This document shows, in pieces, positions 14,832 through 14,886 of a stretch of DNA of 14,886 nt. The stretch spans positions 1-14,886 of the forward strand of contig CAZSRL010000019.1 of NCBI GenBank assembly GCA_964609615.1. Direction: 5' to 3'. The translations under genes were made by a program, and so were the position numbers. Source of the stretch: CAZSRL01 sp964609615 (GTDB lineage: Bacteria; Bacillota_I; Bacilli_A; RF39; UBA660). The notes under the pieces are model-generated. The model saw only the letters and a list, made by a program, of their open reading frames with translations. It did no database searches and was not told where the DNA came from. The number at the start of each line of letters is the position of its first letter. Within the stretch, counting starts at the first letter, position 1.

Positions 14832-14886
14832 TGGTGCCGGAAATAGGACTTGAACCCACAACCTACTGATTACAAGTCAGTTGCTC
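14832..14886 (-). tRNA. tRNA-Thr(UGU), 5' part cut off by window edge
   Basis: Anticodon stem ACTGA/TCAGT with loop CTTGTAA gives UGU. The T-arm GTGGGTTCAAGTCCTAT and 3' acceptor strand TTCCGGC with ACCA are present. The 5' end lies beyond base 14886. Confidence 0.93.

Noticed and set aside
14635..14859. Open reading frame of 74 codons on the minus strand
   Set aside because: It runs entirely across tRNA-Gln, tRNA-Tyr and part of tRNA-Thr; it is a shadow of structured RNA genes.

Overview
The window is very AT-rich. It looks like a chromosomal segment of a low-GC Gram-positive bacterium, probably a gut-type member of the Bacilli related to RF39/Erysipelotrichia-like lineages. The genes use strong AGGAGG-type ribosome binding sites and a T-box leader. 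They also include a YtgP/MurJ lipid II flippase and a Cse60-family protein, so a peptidoglycan wall is likely. The standard bacterial code fits: tryptophan is TGG in conserved motifs, and the membrane protein upstream of leuS ends at a TGA codon inside an ATGAATGA overlap. The taxonomy is an inference from style, not from a marker gene.

Layout. 1-53 is a truncated tRNA-Ser(UGA). 135-1719 is an IS30-family insertion with a frameshifted transposase, whose flanks carry many CCGTT/AACGG boxes. 1756-1844 is tRNA-Leu(UAA). 1931-3868 (minus) is transketolase. A divergent plus-strand cluster (4008-6649) encodes two tandem CPBP/CAAX-type membrane proteases, a membrane-anchored calcineurin-like phosphoesterase with a non-canonical GNH(D) motif, and a small Pro/Tyr-rich membrane protein. 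It ends at a strong terminator.

The rest is on the minus strand. A promoter followed by a leucine T-box (11332-11563) drives a small membrane protein, leuS, a Cse60-like protein and a MurJ/YtgP flippase, probably as one transcript, since no terminator is visible between them. Upstream of this lie a GH31-family glycosidase (11570-13987) with altered catalytic-site sequence, an unrecognised secreted or membrane-anchored protein (14042-14467), and a tRNA cluster transcribed Thr-Tyr-Gln-Lys (Thr is cut by the window edge).

How it works together. Uncharged tRNA-Leu should relieve termination in the T-box, raising LeuRS and, by readthrough, the flippase. The encoded T-box UGGU complements the ACCA end of the tRNA-Leu found in this same window. 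Most genes are housekeeping. The least explained unit is the CPBP-CPBP-phosphoesterase-PY-rich cluster, which looks like an envelope-associated operon of unknown purpose. I see no convincing evidence of a defence system, a CRISPR array or a prophage.
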